64,000 bases of DNA from Micromonospora sp. NBRC 110009 (GTDB lineage Bacteria > Actinomycetota > Actinomycetes > Mycobacteriales > Micromonosporaceae), in assembly GCF_030518795.1 (NCBI RefSeq), contig NZ_CP130427.1:4836001-4900000 (forward strand), given 5' to 3'. The notes below the pieces were generated by a model, which worked only from the letters and a program-made list of their open reading frames with translations, made no database searches and was not told the origin of the DNA. Positions within the stretch are counted from its first letter, which is position 1; each line of letters starts with the position of its first letter. Both the position numbers and the translations under genes were made by a program. Shown here one piece after another: positions 42,718 to 51,624 of the stretch.

Positions 42718-44871
42718 GTGAACTCGCTGAACACCAGCGCGTTTGACCTTCCCGACCACCTCTCTCCCAAGGCCGACCCGAGGCTGATCGCCGGCGACGA
42801 GCAGCACTTCGCGGCCATCGCGGCGAGCCTCGACCGGACGATCGCCGACCTGTCCGACCGCCTCGATACCGAGCGCAAGGCACCCGGCGGCATCGGCCAG
42901 GCGGCGATGGACCGGGACCAGGAGATCCACCGGCTGACCGCTCGCCTGCGAGCCCTGCGTCGCTTCGGCCTGGACCTGTGCCTCGGGCACATCGTCAGCG
43001 CGGACCACCCCGAGCCCGTGTACATCGGACGACTCGGCCTCACGGACAGCACGGGGCGTCGGCTGCTGCTCGACTGGCGCTCCCCGGCCGCCGAGCCGTT
43101 CTTCGGCGCGACCCACGCCAACCCGATGGGCCTGGCGAGCCGCCGCAGGTATCGCTGGACCCGCGGCCGGGTCAGCGACTACTGGGACGAGGTGTTCACC
43201 TCGGACGGGTTCGAGGGGCACGCGGCGCTCGATGACCAGTCCGCCTTCATCGCCAGCCTCGGCGGTAGCCGGTCTGCCCGGATGCGGGATGTGCTCGGCA
43301 CCATCCAGGCAGACCAGGACGCCATCATCCGGGCGGGATCCAGCGGCGCTCTCGTCGTCGACGGCGGTCCGGGCACGGGGAAGACCGTGGTTGCGCTGCA
43401 CCGCACCGCCTACCTCCTCTACTCCGACCCGCGCCTCGGGCACCGCCGGGGCGGCGTGCTGTTCGTCGGTCCGCACGAGCCCTACCTGGCGTACGTCGCC
43501 GACGTCCTGCCCAGCCTCGGCGAGGAGGGCGTGCAGACCTGCACGCTGCGGGACCTCCTTCCCGAGGGCGCCGCGGCAACCGCCGAGGCCGACCCGGACG
43601 TGGCCACCCTGAAGTCGTCCGCCGACCTGGTGAAGGCGATCGAGGCGGCCGTCAGGTTCTACGAGGAGCCGCCCGCCAAGGGGATGACGGTCACGGCCGG
43701 CGAGTCCGACCTCTGGCTGAGCGCCGACGACTGGGCCGACGCGTTCCAGGCAGCGGGACCGGGCACCCCGCACAACGAGGCGCGGGACCAGATCTGGGAG
43801 GAACTGCTCACGATCCTGATGGACAAGTACGACGGCGATGAGCCGGAGGACCTGGTCCGCAGGTCGCTGCTGCGGAACAGGGAGCTGCTCACGACCGTCA
43901 ACCGCGCCTGGCCGCTGCTCGACGCGGCCGACCTCGTCGGAGACCTGTGGTCGGTGCCCGCCTATCTGCGGAAGTGCGCTCCCTGGCTCAGCCCCGACGA
44001 GGTCCGGAAGCTGCAGCGCGGCGATGTCCAGGCCTGGACGGCGTCCGACCTGCCGCTCCTGGACGCGGCACGGCAGCGACTCGGCGACCCGGAGGCGTCA
44101 CGGCGTCAGCGTCAACACAGGGGCGCTGTCGCCGTCGAACGCGAGCGCATGACCAGGGTCGTGGACGACCTGATCGAGGCCGCCGACGACGAGTACGGGG
44201 TTGGCCTGGTGACGATGCTTCGTGGCGAGGACTTCCAGGACGCCCTGGTCGACGAGGCTGCACTGCCCGACACCGATCCGGACCGGCTTGCCGGCCCGTT
44301 CGCACACATCGTCGTGGACGAGGCTCAGGAGCTGACCGACGCGGAGTGGCAGATGCTGCTGCTCCGCTGCCCGTCCCGCAGCTTCACCATCGTCGGGGAC
44401 CGCGCCCAGGCCCGGCACGGGTTCACGGAGTCGTGGCAGGAACGGCTGGAGCGGATCGGGCTCGACCGGATCAACCTGGCCTCGCTGAGCATCAACTACC
44501 GGACGCCGAAGGAGGTCATGGCGGAAGCCGAGCCGGTCATCCGGGCCGTGCTCCCGGACGCCAACGTGCCGGCCTCCATCCGCGGCGGAGACGTCCCGGT
44601 CGCACACGGCTCCGTTTCGGAGCTGGCCTCGATCCTCGACACCTGGCTCGCCACGCACGCCGAAGGGGTCGCCTGCGTCATCGGCGATCCCACGTTCCGC
44701 GGGACGTCCCGCGTCCGGTCGCTGACCCCGGAGCTGTCGAAGGGGCTCGAGTTCGACCTGGTCGTCCTCGTCGACCCCGAGGATTTCGGCGCAGGCATCG
44801 AAGGAGCGGTCGACCGCTATGTCGCGATGACCCGAGCGACCCAGCAACTCGTCATCCTCACCAGCTCCTGA
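42718..44871 (+). CDS. helR: HelR-like RNA polymerase-displacing UvrD/Rep-type ATPase
   Basis: A 717-residue superfamily 1 ATPase related to HelD. The N-terminal arm (coiled coil at about 25-85) leads to LLLDWRSPAAEPFF. Walker A GGPGTGKT is at 216-223, Walker B VVDEAQELTD near 530, then SINYRTPKEVM and the closing RYVAMTRATQQLVIL. HelR proteins remove rifamycin-bound RNA polymerase from DNA and give resistance in Streptomyces and Mycobacterium abscessus. An RAE 168-186 bp upstream supports helR over the general HelD. GTG 42718 is the start. Confidence 0.9.
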   Translation: MNSLNTSAFDLPDHLSPKADPRLIAGDEQHFAAIAASLDRTIADLSDRLDTERKAPGGIGQAAMDRDQEIHRLTARLRALRRFGLDLCLGHIVSADHPEPVYIGRLGLTDSTGRRLLLDWRSPAAEPFFGATHANPMGLASRRRYRWTRGRVSDYWDEVFTSDGFEGHAALDDQSAFIASLGGSRSARMRDVLGTIQADQDAIIRAGSSGALVVDGGPGTGKTVVALHRTAYLLYSDPRLGHRRGGVLFVGPHEPYLAYVADVLPSLGEEGVQTCTLRDLLPEGAAATAEADPDVATLKSSADLVKAIEAAVRFYEEPPAKGMTVTAGESDLWLSADDWADAFQAAGPGTPHNEARDQIWEELLTILMDKYDGDEPEDLVRRSLLRNRELLTTVNRAWPLLDAADLVGDLWSVPAYLRKCAPWLSPDEVRKLQRGDVQAWTASDLPLLDAARQRLGDPEASRRQRQHRGAVAVERERMTRVVDDLIEAADDEYGVGLVTMLRGEDFQDALVDEAALPDTDPDRLAGPFAHIVVDEAQELTDAEWQMLLLRCPSRSFTIVGDRAQARHGFTESWQERLERIGLDRINLASLSINYRTPKEVMAEAEPVIRAVLPDANVPASIRGGDVPVAHGSVSELASILDTWLATHAEGVACVIGDPTFRGTSRVRSLTPELSKGLEFDLVVLVDPEDFGAGIEGAVDRYVAMTRATQQLVILTSS

Positions 44872-45014
44872 CGTTGGCCGGGACGTGTCGGAGCGCGGGT
44901 GCCACGGCGGTTCCCGCGCGCCTCGTTCCTCTGTCGGCCTTCTGCCAGTACGCCGAGCCGCGTGCTGCCCAGAGCTATGGTCAGCTGCCCAACTCTGACC
45001 AGGTGAGGATTGCC

Positions 45015-45758
45015 GTGGTGACAGCTCTCGCAGCGACGACCCGAGACCGCTGGCAGGCGTCGGCCGAGGAGGCCGCGCGCCGGCTGGCGGGTATGACGAC
45101 CGCCGGCGCGCTGCTCGGCGTGGTTGTCGGCGGGGTGGGCGGCCGGCTCGCGATGCTGCTGCTGGCGCGACTCAACCCGCACCTGACCGGTCTGACGAGC
45201 GACGACGGCTTCACCATGGGGCAGTTCACCGTGGCCAACACGCTGCAGCTGCTCGGCACCGGGCTGCAGTTCGGCCTGCTCGGCGTCGCCGTCTACGCCG
45301 TCCTGCGGGCGTTGATGATCGGCCCGCGCTGGTTCCAGGTCCTCACCATCGGGGGCGGACCGGCCATCGTGGTCGGCGCGGTGATCGTCCACCCCGACGG
45401 TCTCGACTTCACCCTGCTCGGCTCGCCGTGGCTCGGCATCGCGCTGTTCATGGCGATCCCCGGGGTGTACGCCGCGCTGCTCACCGTCCTCGCCGAACGG
45501 TGGATCTGCCCCGAAGGATGGTTCGGGCGGGCCCCGTTGGCCCCGGCCCTGCTGCCGCTGGCGCTCTGGCTTCCCCTGGCTCCGGTCCTCCCTGTCCTGG
45601 GATTGCTCTGGCTGGCGCGTCAGGCGGTCTGGCGGCTGCCGGCCGGCGCTGCCGTGCTGGCTCACCCGTCCCTGCCGTGGATCGCGAGGCTGGGCCTGAT
45701 CGCGATCTTCGTCGTCGCTGTGGTGGACCTCGTCCGGGACGCGAGCGCGTTGATGTAG
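45015..45758 (+). CDS. Polytopic membrane protein of unknown function
   Basis: A 247-residue membrane protein with about six helices, opening with a short amphipathic piece and AGALLGVVVGGVGGRLAMLLL. GAGG with a 6-nt spacer selects GTG 45015. A second GTG follows directly. Some residues (FTMGQFTVANTLQLLGTGLQ) look family-conserved, but I cannot name the family. It is 143 bp after helR and faces the aconitase relic. Confidence 0.72.
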   Translation: MVTALAATTRDRWQASAEEAARRLAGMTTAGALLGVVVGGVGGRLAMLLLARLNPHLTGLTSDDGFTMGQFTVANTLQLLGTGLQFGLLGVAVYAVLRALMIGPRWFQVLTIGGGPAIVVGAVIVHPDGLDFTLLGSPWLGIALFMAIPGVYAALLTVLAERWICPEGWFGRAPLAPALLPLALWLPLAPVLPVLGLLWLARQAVWRLPAGAAVLAHPSLPWIARLGLIAIFVVAVVDLVRDASALM

Positions 45759-45819
45759 TCCGCGCGGCGGCCGGGGGAGGGACCGGCCCGGCAGGAGGCG
45801 GCCGGCGTCGCGTAGTCGA

Positions 45820-45930
45820 TCACGGTTCTCCGGTGGGGTCCGGCCGACAGGTGGTGCGCAGGACGTAGGGCATGATGCCGCCGTGCCGGTAGTAGCTGGC
45901 TTCCCGTGCGGTGTCCTGCGCACGAACGTC
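45820..45930 (-). pseudogene. C-terminal relic of aconitate hydratase
   Basis: The minus-strand frame encodes DVRAQDTAREASYYRHGGIM, with PYVLR next, and ends at TGA (45820-45822). YYRHGGI(L/M)xYVLR is the hallmark C-terminus of AcnA-type aconitases. Nothing else of the roughly 900-residue enzyme is present; beyond 45930 the sequence belongs to the HATPase gene. It is a stranded gene tail, probably left by a deletion or rearrangement. Confidence 0.82.
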
Positions 45931-45956
45931 GGCCCGATGGCCCGCCGGACGGCAGG

Positions 45957-46400
45957 CTATCGCGACAGCCTGATGGTCACGGTGGCGGTCATGCCGTCGG
46001 GGCGATGGCTGAGGCTCAGTGAGTCGGCCAGCTGGTCCGCCAGCCAGAGGCCCCGGCCACCGGTCACGTCTCCGTCGGACAGCTGGATCGGCGGCGCGTG
46101 GGCAGCCGTACCGTGATCGACGACATCGCAGCGCAGGACGTCGCCCTGTCTCCGGAGGTGCAGGTGGCCCGCCCCGCCGCCGTGGCGCACGGCGTTGGTG
46201 ACCAGCTCGTGGACGGCCAGGACGAAGTCTTCGGCCGTCTCGCCGGTCAGACCTGCGGCGGCGACGTGTGCGGCGACGGCATGCCGCAGCTCGGTGACGG
46301 TGGCGGCGGTGAACTGCTGGGAGAGAAACGACCGCCGTTCACCGCGCGCGTGTCCGGCCCCCGTCCAGCTGATCTCGGCCGGCGGCCCGAAACCGCCCAT
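45957..46400 (-). CDS. Anti-sigma-type HATPase (RsbW/SpoIIAB-like)
   Basis: A 147-residue GHKL ATPase. The N box VLAVHELVTNAVRHGGGAG and the G boxes DVVDHGT and GGRGLWLADQLADS mark the single-domain Ser-kinase/anti-sigma type. It would bind a sigma factor or phosphorylate an anti-sigma-factor antagonist. Start MGGFGPPAE at 46400; a TAGCCT box 12-17 bp upstream of it may be the -10. The SpoIIE-type phosphatase gene precedes it on the same strand (224-bp gap), so the two may form a partner-switching module. Confidence 0.88.
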   Translation of the reverse strand: MGGFGPPAEISWTGAGHARGERRSFLSQQFTAATVTELRHAVAAHVAAAGLTGETAEDFVLAVHELVTNAVRHGGGAGHLHLRRQGDVLRCDVVDHGTAAHAPPIQLSDGDVTGGRGLWLADQLADSLSLSHRPDGMTATVTIRLSR

Positions 46401-46624
46401 GAAAAAGAGGCTACCTGCATTCCGAATATCCGCCAGCGGGGACCGGCGACCCAGGAACGCCCGGTCGGGTCGGCCGCCACCAGCCGGACAGCAGGGCCAT
46501 GAGGAGGAGAACCCGCACGCGGAGGCGGTAACGACGCGGCACCGCCGCCGGCGGGTCATCTCCGGCGACCGAGCGCCCGGCCGGTCCGGCCGCGACCCGG
46601 CCCCCGATCCGCGCTGCGCGGCCG

Positions 46625-48289
46625 CTACCTCGTGAGGCCGGCGGGCTTCGGCGGTATCCGCAGCACGAGCAGGGCGATGTCGTCGTCGGTGGTGGCGGCG
46701 TAGCGGTCGAGCAGATGATCGCAGAGCTGCTCCGCGGTCAACCCGTGCCGGCCGGTGAGGCTGCGCGTCAGGTCCGCCAACCCCTCGTCGATGATCTCGT
46801 CGCGTCGGTCGATCAGGCCGTCGGTGTACAGCACGACGGCGCAGCCGGGAGTGAGGGTGACGCGGTGGTCGCTGCGCACGGCGCCGGGTTGGACGCCCAG
46901 CAGCATCTCCGGCGGCGTGTGCAGCAGGGTCGCGGTTCCGTCGGGAGTGATGAGGACCGGTGGCAGGTGCCCGGCGTTGGACCACACCAGGGTGCGTGCG
47001 TCGGCTCGGGCCTGCTGCGCGGCCTGCTCCAACCGGCCCAGGACGGCGGTCGCCAGGGCGTCCATGCCCAGGCCCCGCATCGTCGCTTCCAGGCTCTCCA
47101 GCATGGCGGCCGGCGGCTTCTGCAGGGCGTACGCGACTCCGCGCAACAGGTTGCGGATCTGCGCCATGGCCGCGGCGGCCTGCTGGTCGTGGCCCGCGAC
47201 GTCGCCGACGACCAGGGTGAGCCCGCCGTCGGGTTGGGGAAAGGAGTCGTACCAGTCACCGCCGATGCGGGCCTGTTCGGCTGCCGGCTGGTAGCGCACG
47301 GCCACCTCCAGGTGGTCCGGCTGCGCGGGCGGGGTCAGCAGGCTGCGTTGCAGCCGCTCAGACAGGTCCCGTTCCAGGCCGGCGACCCGCCGTTCGGCCT
47401 GGCGCGTCTGGGCCCGCTGCAGCGCTTGCGCCACCGTCGCGCCGACCAGCCGCACGAATCCGACGTAGCCGTCGTCCACGGGCAGGTGCTGGCTCAGCCG
47501 GGCCACCAGGACCGTCTCCGCGGACGGTGTCAGGCCCGGCAGGCGCACCCGCATCACGGGGATGTCCGCCGGGCTCTCCAGCACGAAGTCCCCGTTGCAG
47601 GAGATCGTCGAGCGCACCGCGGGCAGCGGCGGCGTACCGGCGTCCGTGGCCGGGTCGGTGACGAGGATGTCGACCTCCGGCAGGTCCTGCGGATCGGTGC
47701 GCAGCATCGCCGCCGCCTGGTCGAGGATCTCCGCCGGGTCGTCGAGGCCGCTGAGCGCGTCGCTGAGCCCGGCCAGCATGATCAGCCGCCGCTGCGACAG
47801 CACCCGTCCCGTCGTCTCCGTCGCGATGTCGATCACGCCCTCCACCCCGTCGGGGCCTCGGACGGCGGAGTAGGAGAACGTGAAGAAGCATTCCTCCGGG
47901 TAGCCGCGCCGGTCCATCAGCAGCCGCATGTCCTGCGTCCAGGTTGCGCGCTGGGTCGACCGCACGGACTCGAGCATCGGCCCGATGACGTCCCAGATCT
48001 CCCGGAACACGTGCGCGGCGGGTGCACCGAGCGAGGCCGGATGCTTGTCCCCGATCAACTCGACGTAGGCCTCGTTGTAGATCATCACGAATTCCGGGCC
48101 CCAGAAGAGCGTCACCGGGAACCGGGTGTGCAGGGCGACGTCGACGGCGGCGCGCAGCATCGGGCTCCAGCCGGACGGCGCACCCAACGGGGTCGCCGCC
48201 CAGTCCACGCTCCGGTACGCCGACCGCAGCGTCCCGGCCGCCTCGAACAGTTGATCCACCGACCGACCATAGCCCCAGCCGCCGGGCAC
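46625..48289 (-). CDS. PAS/GAF-SpoIIE serine phosphatase
   Basis: A 554-residue PP2C-type phosphatase with N-terminal sensor domains. A PAS-like domain at about 20-140 (FWGPEFVMIYNEAYVELIGDKHP) is followed by a GAF-like region (about 165-310). The SpoIIE catalytic domain has ERLQRSLLTPPAQP, then GGDWYDSF and VVGDVAGHDQQAAAAMAQI with metal-binding Asp, and closes with ATTDDDIALLVLRI. It probably dephosphorylates an anti-sigma antagonist, acting against the HATPase encoded downstream. The start at 48289 or a GTG at 48259 is possible. Confidence 0.92.
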   Translation of the reverse strand: MPGGWGYGRSVDQLFEAAGTLRSAYRSVDWAATPLGAPSGWSPMLRAAVDVALHTRFPVTLFWGPEFVMIYNEAYVELIGDKHPASLGAPAAHVFREIWDVIGPMLESVRSTQRATWTQDMRLLMDRRGYPEECFFTFSYSAVRGPDGVEGVIDIATETTGRVLSQRRLIMLAGLSDALSGLDDPAEILDQAAAMLRTDPQDLPEVDILVTDPATDAGTPPLPAVRSTISCNGDFVLESPADIPVMRVRLPGLTPSAETVLVARLSQHLPVDDGYVGFVRLVGATVAQALQRAQTRQAERRVAGLERDLSERLQRSLLTPPAQPDHLEVAVRYQPAAEQARIGGDWYDSFPQPDGGLTLVVGDVAGHDQQAAAAMAQIRNLLRGVAYALQKPPAAMLESLEATMRGLGMDALATAVLGRLEQAAQQARADARTLVWSNAGHLPPVLITPDGTATLLHTPPEMLLGVQPGAVRSDHRVTLTPGCAVVLYTDGLIDRRDEIIDEGLADLTRSLTGRHGLTAEQLCDHLLDRYAATTDDDIALLVLRIPPKPAGLTR

Positions 48290-48341
48290 CCGGGCGGCGC
48301 TCCGGCCGGCCTGACCGGCCGGGAAGGCGAACTCAGCCCGG

Positions 48342-49661
48342 TCAGCGGCGCCGCCAGTGGATCGGCAGGCGCTTCACCCCGCGCTGGAAGTTCGAGCGCA
48401 GGTATTCGGGTGGCCCCGCGTAGCTGATCCGGGCGGTGCGCGCGAGCAGCTCCCCGAAGAGCGCCCGGAGCTGGCACCGGGCCAGGTGCGCGCCGAGGCA
48501 GAAGTGCGGTCCGTGACCGAAGACCAGGTGCGGGTTCGGGTGGCGGGTGAGATCGAGCCGGTCGGGGTCGGCGAAGACGCGTTCGTCGCGGTTGGCCGAG
48601 GCGAACGAGACCACCACCTTGTCCCCGGCCCGTACCGGGACGCCGGCTATCGCGGCGTCCACCGTGGCGGTGCGCCGGAACAGCATCACCGGTGTCCACC
48701 AGCGGAGCAGTTCGTCGACGGCGGTGTCGAACAGGGCCGGGTCGCGGCGCAGCCGGTCCAGCTCCGCCGGGTGCTCCAGCAGGGCGATCATCGCGCCGGG
48801 CAGGCCGTTGCGGATCGTCTCGTTGCCGGCCACAGCGAACAGCCAGAACATGTTCTCGAACTCGTCAACCGAGAGCCGGTCGTCGCCCTGCTGGGCCAGG
48901 AGGATGGACATCACGTCCGAACCCGGGCGGCGGCGCTTCGACTCGGCCAGCAGGTGGGCGTACGTGTAGAGGTCGGCCATGCCGGCCCGGGTGCGGGGGT
49001 CCGGCATCCTGCCGTCGGCGTCCGGTGCCGGCCGGTGCCGCAGGGCCTCCCGGGCGGCCTCGGTGCCGGCCCGCGCGTCGAACGCCGCCGACCCGGCGTA
49101 GTCCGGGTCCTGGAAGCCGATCACCCGGTTCGACCAGTCGTACAGCAGCCAGCGGTCCGGCTCCGGCAACCCCAGCACGTCCGCGAGCGTGAGTAGCGGC
49201 AGGTCGGCGGCGAGGTCCCCGGCGAAGTCGCAGGTGCCCTCGTCCGCGTCGCCCAGCGCGCGCTCGACGAGCGCCGCCGCGTTCGCGCGGATCGACGCCT
49301 CCAGCGCGGCGACCGCGCGCGGGGTGAATGACCGGGCGACCGGCCGGCGGAGCCGGCCGTGGTCCGGCGGGTCCATCTTGAGCATCATCCGCCGCACGTA
49401 GCCGAGGTCCTCGGGGGTGGCCGGGTCGCGGATCTGGGTGGCGCCGAGCCAGGACGAGAAGAGCTGTGGCTGCTTCAGCACCTCCGTCACGTCGGCGTGC
49501 CGGAGCACCAGCCAGAAGCCCGGCCCGCCGGGCAGCCCGAGCAGCGGCGGTTCCTCGACCCACACCACCGGGCCGGCGGCGCGCAGCGCGGCGAGCAGGC
49601 GGTACGGGACGCCGTCGACGTAGCTGCGGGGGTCGACCAGGGGCGCCGGATCGACCGTCAC
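48342..49661 (-). CDS. Cytochrome P450
   Basis: A 439-residue soluble bacterial P450. The I-helix is LFAVAGNETIRNG with the acid/Thr-type pair AGNET, the K-helix ExxR is in DELLRWWTPV and the heme loop is FGHGPHFCLGAHLAR (Cys thiolate). It needs external ferredoxin and reductase, neither of which is nearby. The class resembles CYPs with steroid, terpene or cholesterol-type substrates, which is only a family impression. The ATG overlaps the alpha/beta hydrolase stop by 4 bp, so the two form an operon. Confidence 0.94.
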   Translation of the reverse strand: MTVDPAPLVDPRSYVDGVPYRLLAALRAAGPVVWVEEPPLLGLPGGPGFWLVLRHADVTEVLKQPQLFSSWLGATQIRDPATPEDLGYVRRMMLKMDPPDHGRLRRPVARSFTPRAVAALEASIRANAAALVERALGDADEGTCDFAGDLAADLPLLTLADVLGLPEPDRWLLYDWSNRVIGFQDPDYAGSAAFDARAGTEAAREALRHRPAPDADGRMPDPRTRAGMADLYTYAHLLAESKRRRPGSDVMSILLAQQGDDRLSVDEFENMFWLFAVAGNETIRNGLPGAMIALLEHPAELDRLRRDPALFDTAVDELLRWWTPVMLFRRTATVDAAIAGVPVRAGDKVVVSFASANRDERVFADPDRLDLTRHPNPHLVFGHGPHFCLGAHLARCQLRALFGELLARTARISYAGPPEYLRSNFQRGVKRLPIHWRRR

Positions 49662-50413
49662 TGCCCGAGAAACTCCTCGACCACCGCGGCCAGGCGTACC
49701 GGCGTCTCGTACATCGCGTAGTGCCCCGCGTTGGCGAGCACCTCCAGCCGGGCGTTGGGGTAGTGCCGCATCCAGGTCTCGCGCATCGTGTCGGCGCCCA
49801 ACGCCGGGTCGTGCTCGCCCACCACGGCGAGCGCCGGGACCGGGTTGCCCTTCACCTCGTCGGTGAAGTCGGTACGCGCCCAGGCGGTGAGGTACGCGCC
49901 GAACGCCTCGGGCGTGGAGTGCTTGACGGAGAAGCTGACCATCTGGTCCAGCCAGTGGTCGGACAGCCGGTTGCCGGTGGTGAGGTCGATGATGGTGCGG
50001 CGGTTGTCCGGGTTGGCGGCGGCACCGTCGAACAGCGCCCAGCTCTGCAGGTCGAAGGGCACCCCGCCGGCGGGCACCGGGCTGATGCCGACGAGGCGTT
50101 CCACCCGACCGGGGGCGTCGGCGAGTACCCGCTGGGCGGCGCTGCCGCCCATCGAGTGCCCCACCACCGAGAACGTGTCCCAGCCGAGGGCGTCGGCGAG
50201 CTCCAGGGCGTCGCGGGAGATCTCGGCGATGGTGTGGTCGCCGGCGACCCCGGTGCGTGCGCCGTACCCTCGGTAGTCCAGGAACGCCCAGGTGAAGCCT
50301 TCAGGATCGATCAGGTCCGGCAGCCAGCCCCAGCCCTGCGCCGACCCGAACCAGCCGTGCAGGGCCAGCACCTTGCGCGGGCCGTGACCGACGCTGATGT
50401 GGCTGATCGTCAT
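49658..50413 (-). CDS. Alpha/beta hydrolase in an operon with the P450
   Basis: A 251-residue hydrolase. LALHGWFGSAQGWGWL is the oxyanion region, VVGHSMGGSAAQRVL the nucleophile elbow, VVGEHDPALG the acid and NAGHYAMYE the His. GAGAGGGG precedes ATG 50413. Its stop overlaps the P450 start (GTGA, 4 bp). A pathway coupling ester hydrolysis with P450 hydroxylation is implied, but the compound is unknown. Confidence 0.92.
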   Translation of the reverse strand: MTISHISVGHGPRKVLALHGWFGSAQGWGWLPDLIDPEGFTWAFLDYRGYGARTGVAGDHTIAEISRDALELADALGWDTFSVVGHSMGGSAAQRVLADAPGRVERLVGISPVPAGGVPFDLQSWALFDGAAANPDNRRTIIDLTTGNRLSDHWLDQMVSFSVKHSTPEAFGAYLTAWARTDFTDEVKGNPVPALAVVGEHDPALGADTMRETWMRHYPNARLEVLANAGHYAMYETPVRLAAVVEEFLGQ

Positions 50414-50587
50414 GACGGCGACCCCTCTCGCTGTCGTGGCGCGGCGCCCGACGTGACGCCGACAAAGTGGACGCAGGCGATGTGGAAGCGACCGTAGCCC
50501 GCGCACCGACCGAACGGAATAGCACGCCCGGACGCGCCGGGCCGACGCCGGGCGGCGGCGGCGCGCCGCACGGCCGGTCCGCTTCGG

Positions 50588-51439
50588 TCAGAAGAGTGTC
50601 GACGGCCCGACCGGCGCCGGCTCGGGCAGCGGCTCGACCTCCGGCAGTCGGGCCCGCACCTGGTCGTGAAACCGCCGGGCGAGCTCGGGCGCGTCGGCGT
50701 TGTCCGGGGTGTGCACGAACACGGTCGGGGAGCCGCCCTCCCGCAGCCAGCCGGTCACCACGTCGAGCCATGGTTGCCAGCCCTCGACGGTGCGGGCGGG
50801 GTCGTCCCGGCCGAGGTACCGGACGACGGGCCGGTCGGTCAGCGCGTGCGTGCGCAGCGGGGTACGCGGCTTTCTGGTCCACGCCTCCCGTTCCGCCTCG
50901 CTGGTCGGCGGGGTGCGGAAGAAGGCGGTGGTGTCGAAGGGGATCCACTCCGCGCCGCCCGCGACGAGCGTCTCCTCCAGCGCCCGCACCGCCCGGGGGT
51001 CGTCGAAGAAGGCGGGGTGGCGGACCTCCACGGCGTACCGGTGGGCGGTGGGCAGCCGGCGTAGGAAGCGGGCGAGCACGGGCACGTCGGTGGGGCCGAA
51101 CGAGCCCGGGAGCTGGATCCAGAGGGCGTGGGCCCGGGGGCCGAGCGGTTCGATCGCGTCCAGGAAGAGGCGCAGCTCCTCGTCGCCGCCGGTGAGCCGG
51201 TGCACGTGCGTGACGACCTTCGGCAGCTTCAGCACGAACCGGAAGTCGGGGCCGGTCTGCCGCGCCCACGACGCCACCGTCTCCCGGGTGGGGGTGGCGT
51301 AGAACGTGGTGTTTCCCTCGACCGCGGTGCACCAGCCGGCGTAGGCGCGCAGCCGCTCGTGGGCCGGCAGCGGGTGCGCCAGGAAGCGTCCCTGCCAGGG
51401 CCGGTGCGTCCACATCGCGCATCCCACGTGCAGGCGCAT
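50588..51439 (-). CDS. DUF72 (YecE-like) TIM-barrel protein
   Basis: A 283-residue DUF72 protein starting MRLHVGCAMWTHRPW. VEGNTTFYATPTRETVASWA, FRFVLKLPKVVTH, LWIQLPGSFGP, RYAVEVRHPAFF and VFVHTPDNADAPELA are the family blocks in order. The function is unproven. It is monocistronic, with 174 bp to the divergent start of the P450-hydrolase operon's promoter side. Confidence 0.92.
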   Translation of the reverse strand: MRLHVGCAMWTHRPWQGRFLAHPLPAHERLRAYAGWCTAVEGNTTFYATPTRETVASWARQTGPDFRFVLKLPKVVTHVHRLTGGDEELRLFLDAIEPLGPRAHALWIQLPGSFGPTDVPVLARFLRRLPTAHRYAVEVRHPAFFDDPRAVRALEETLVAGGAEWIPFDTTAFFRTPPTSEAEREAWTRKPRTPLRTHALTDRPVVRYLGRDDPARTVEGWQPWLDVVTGWLREGGSPTVFVHTPDNADAPELARRFHDQVRARLPEVEPLPEPAPVGPSTLF

Positions 51440-51624
51440 CCGATCCTCCCACCGCTCGACCGCCCGGCACGGAACGACCCGCGCCGGGCGTACCGTATCC
51501 CTTCGGGACGGCCGGTCCCGGACGCGGCCGCCGGGCCTCGTCCGCGTTCGGGCGACGGTGAGCGGTCGCCGCCCGTAGCGAGAGCGCCAGCCCTGGTGCC
51601 GCCGTTGCCGGCAACGGCGACTAC

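Noticed and set aside
46715..48427. Long plus-strand frame opposite the SpoIIE phosphatase
   Set aside because: The translation is domain-free and the opposite strand has the complete PP2C core.
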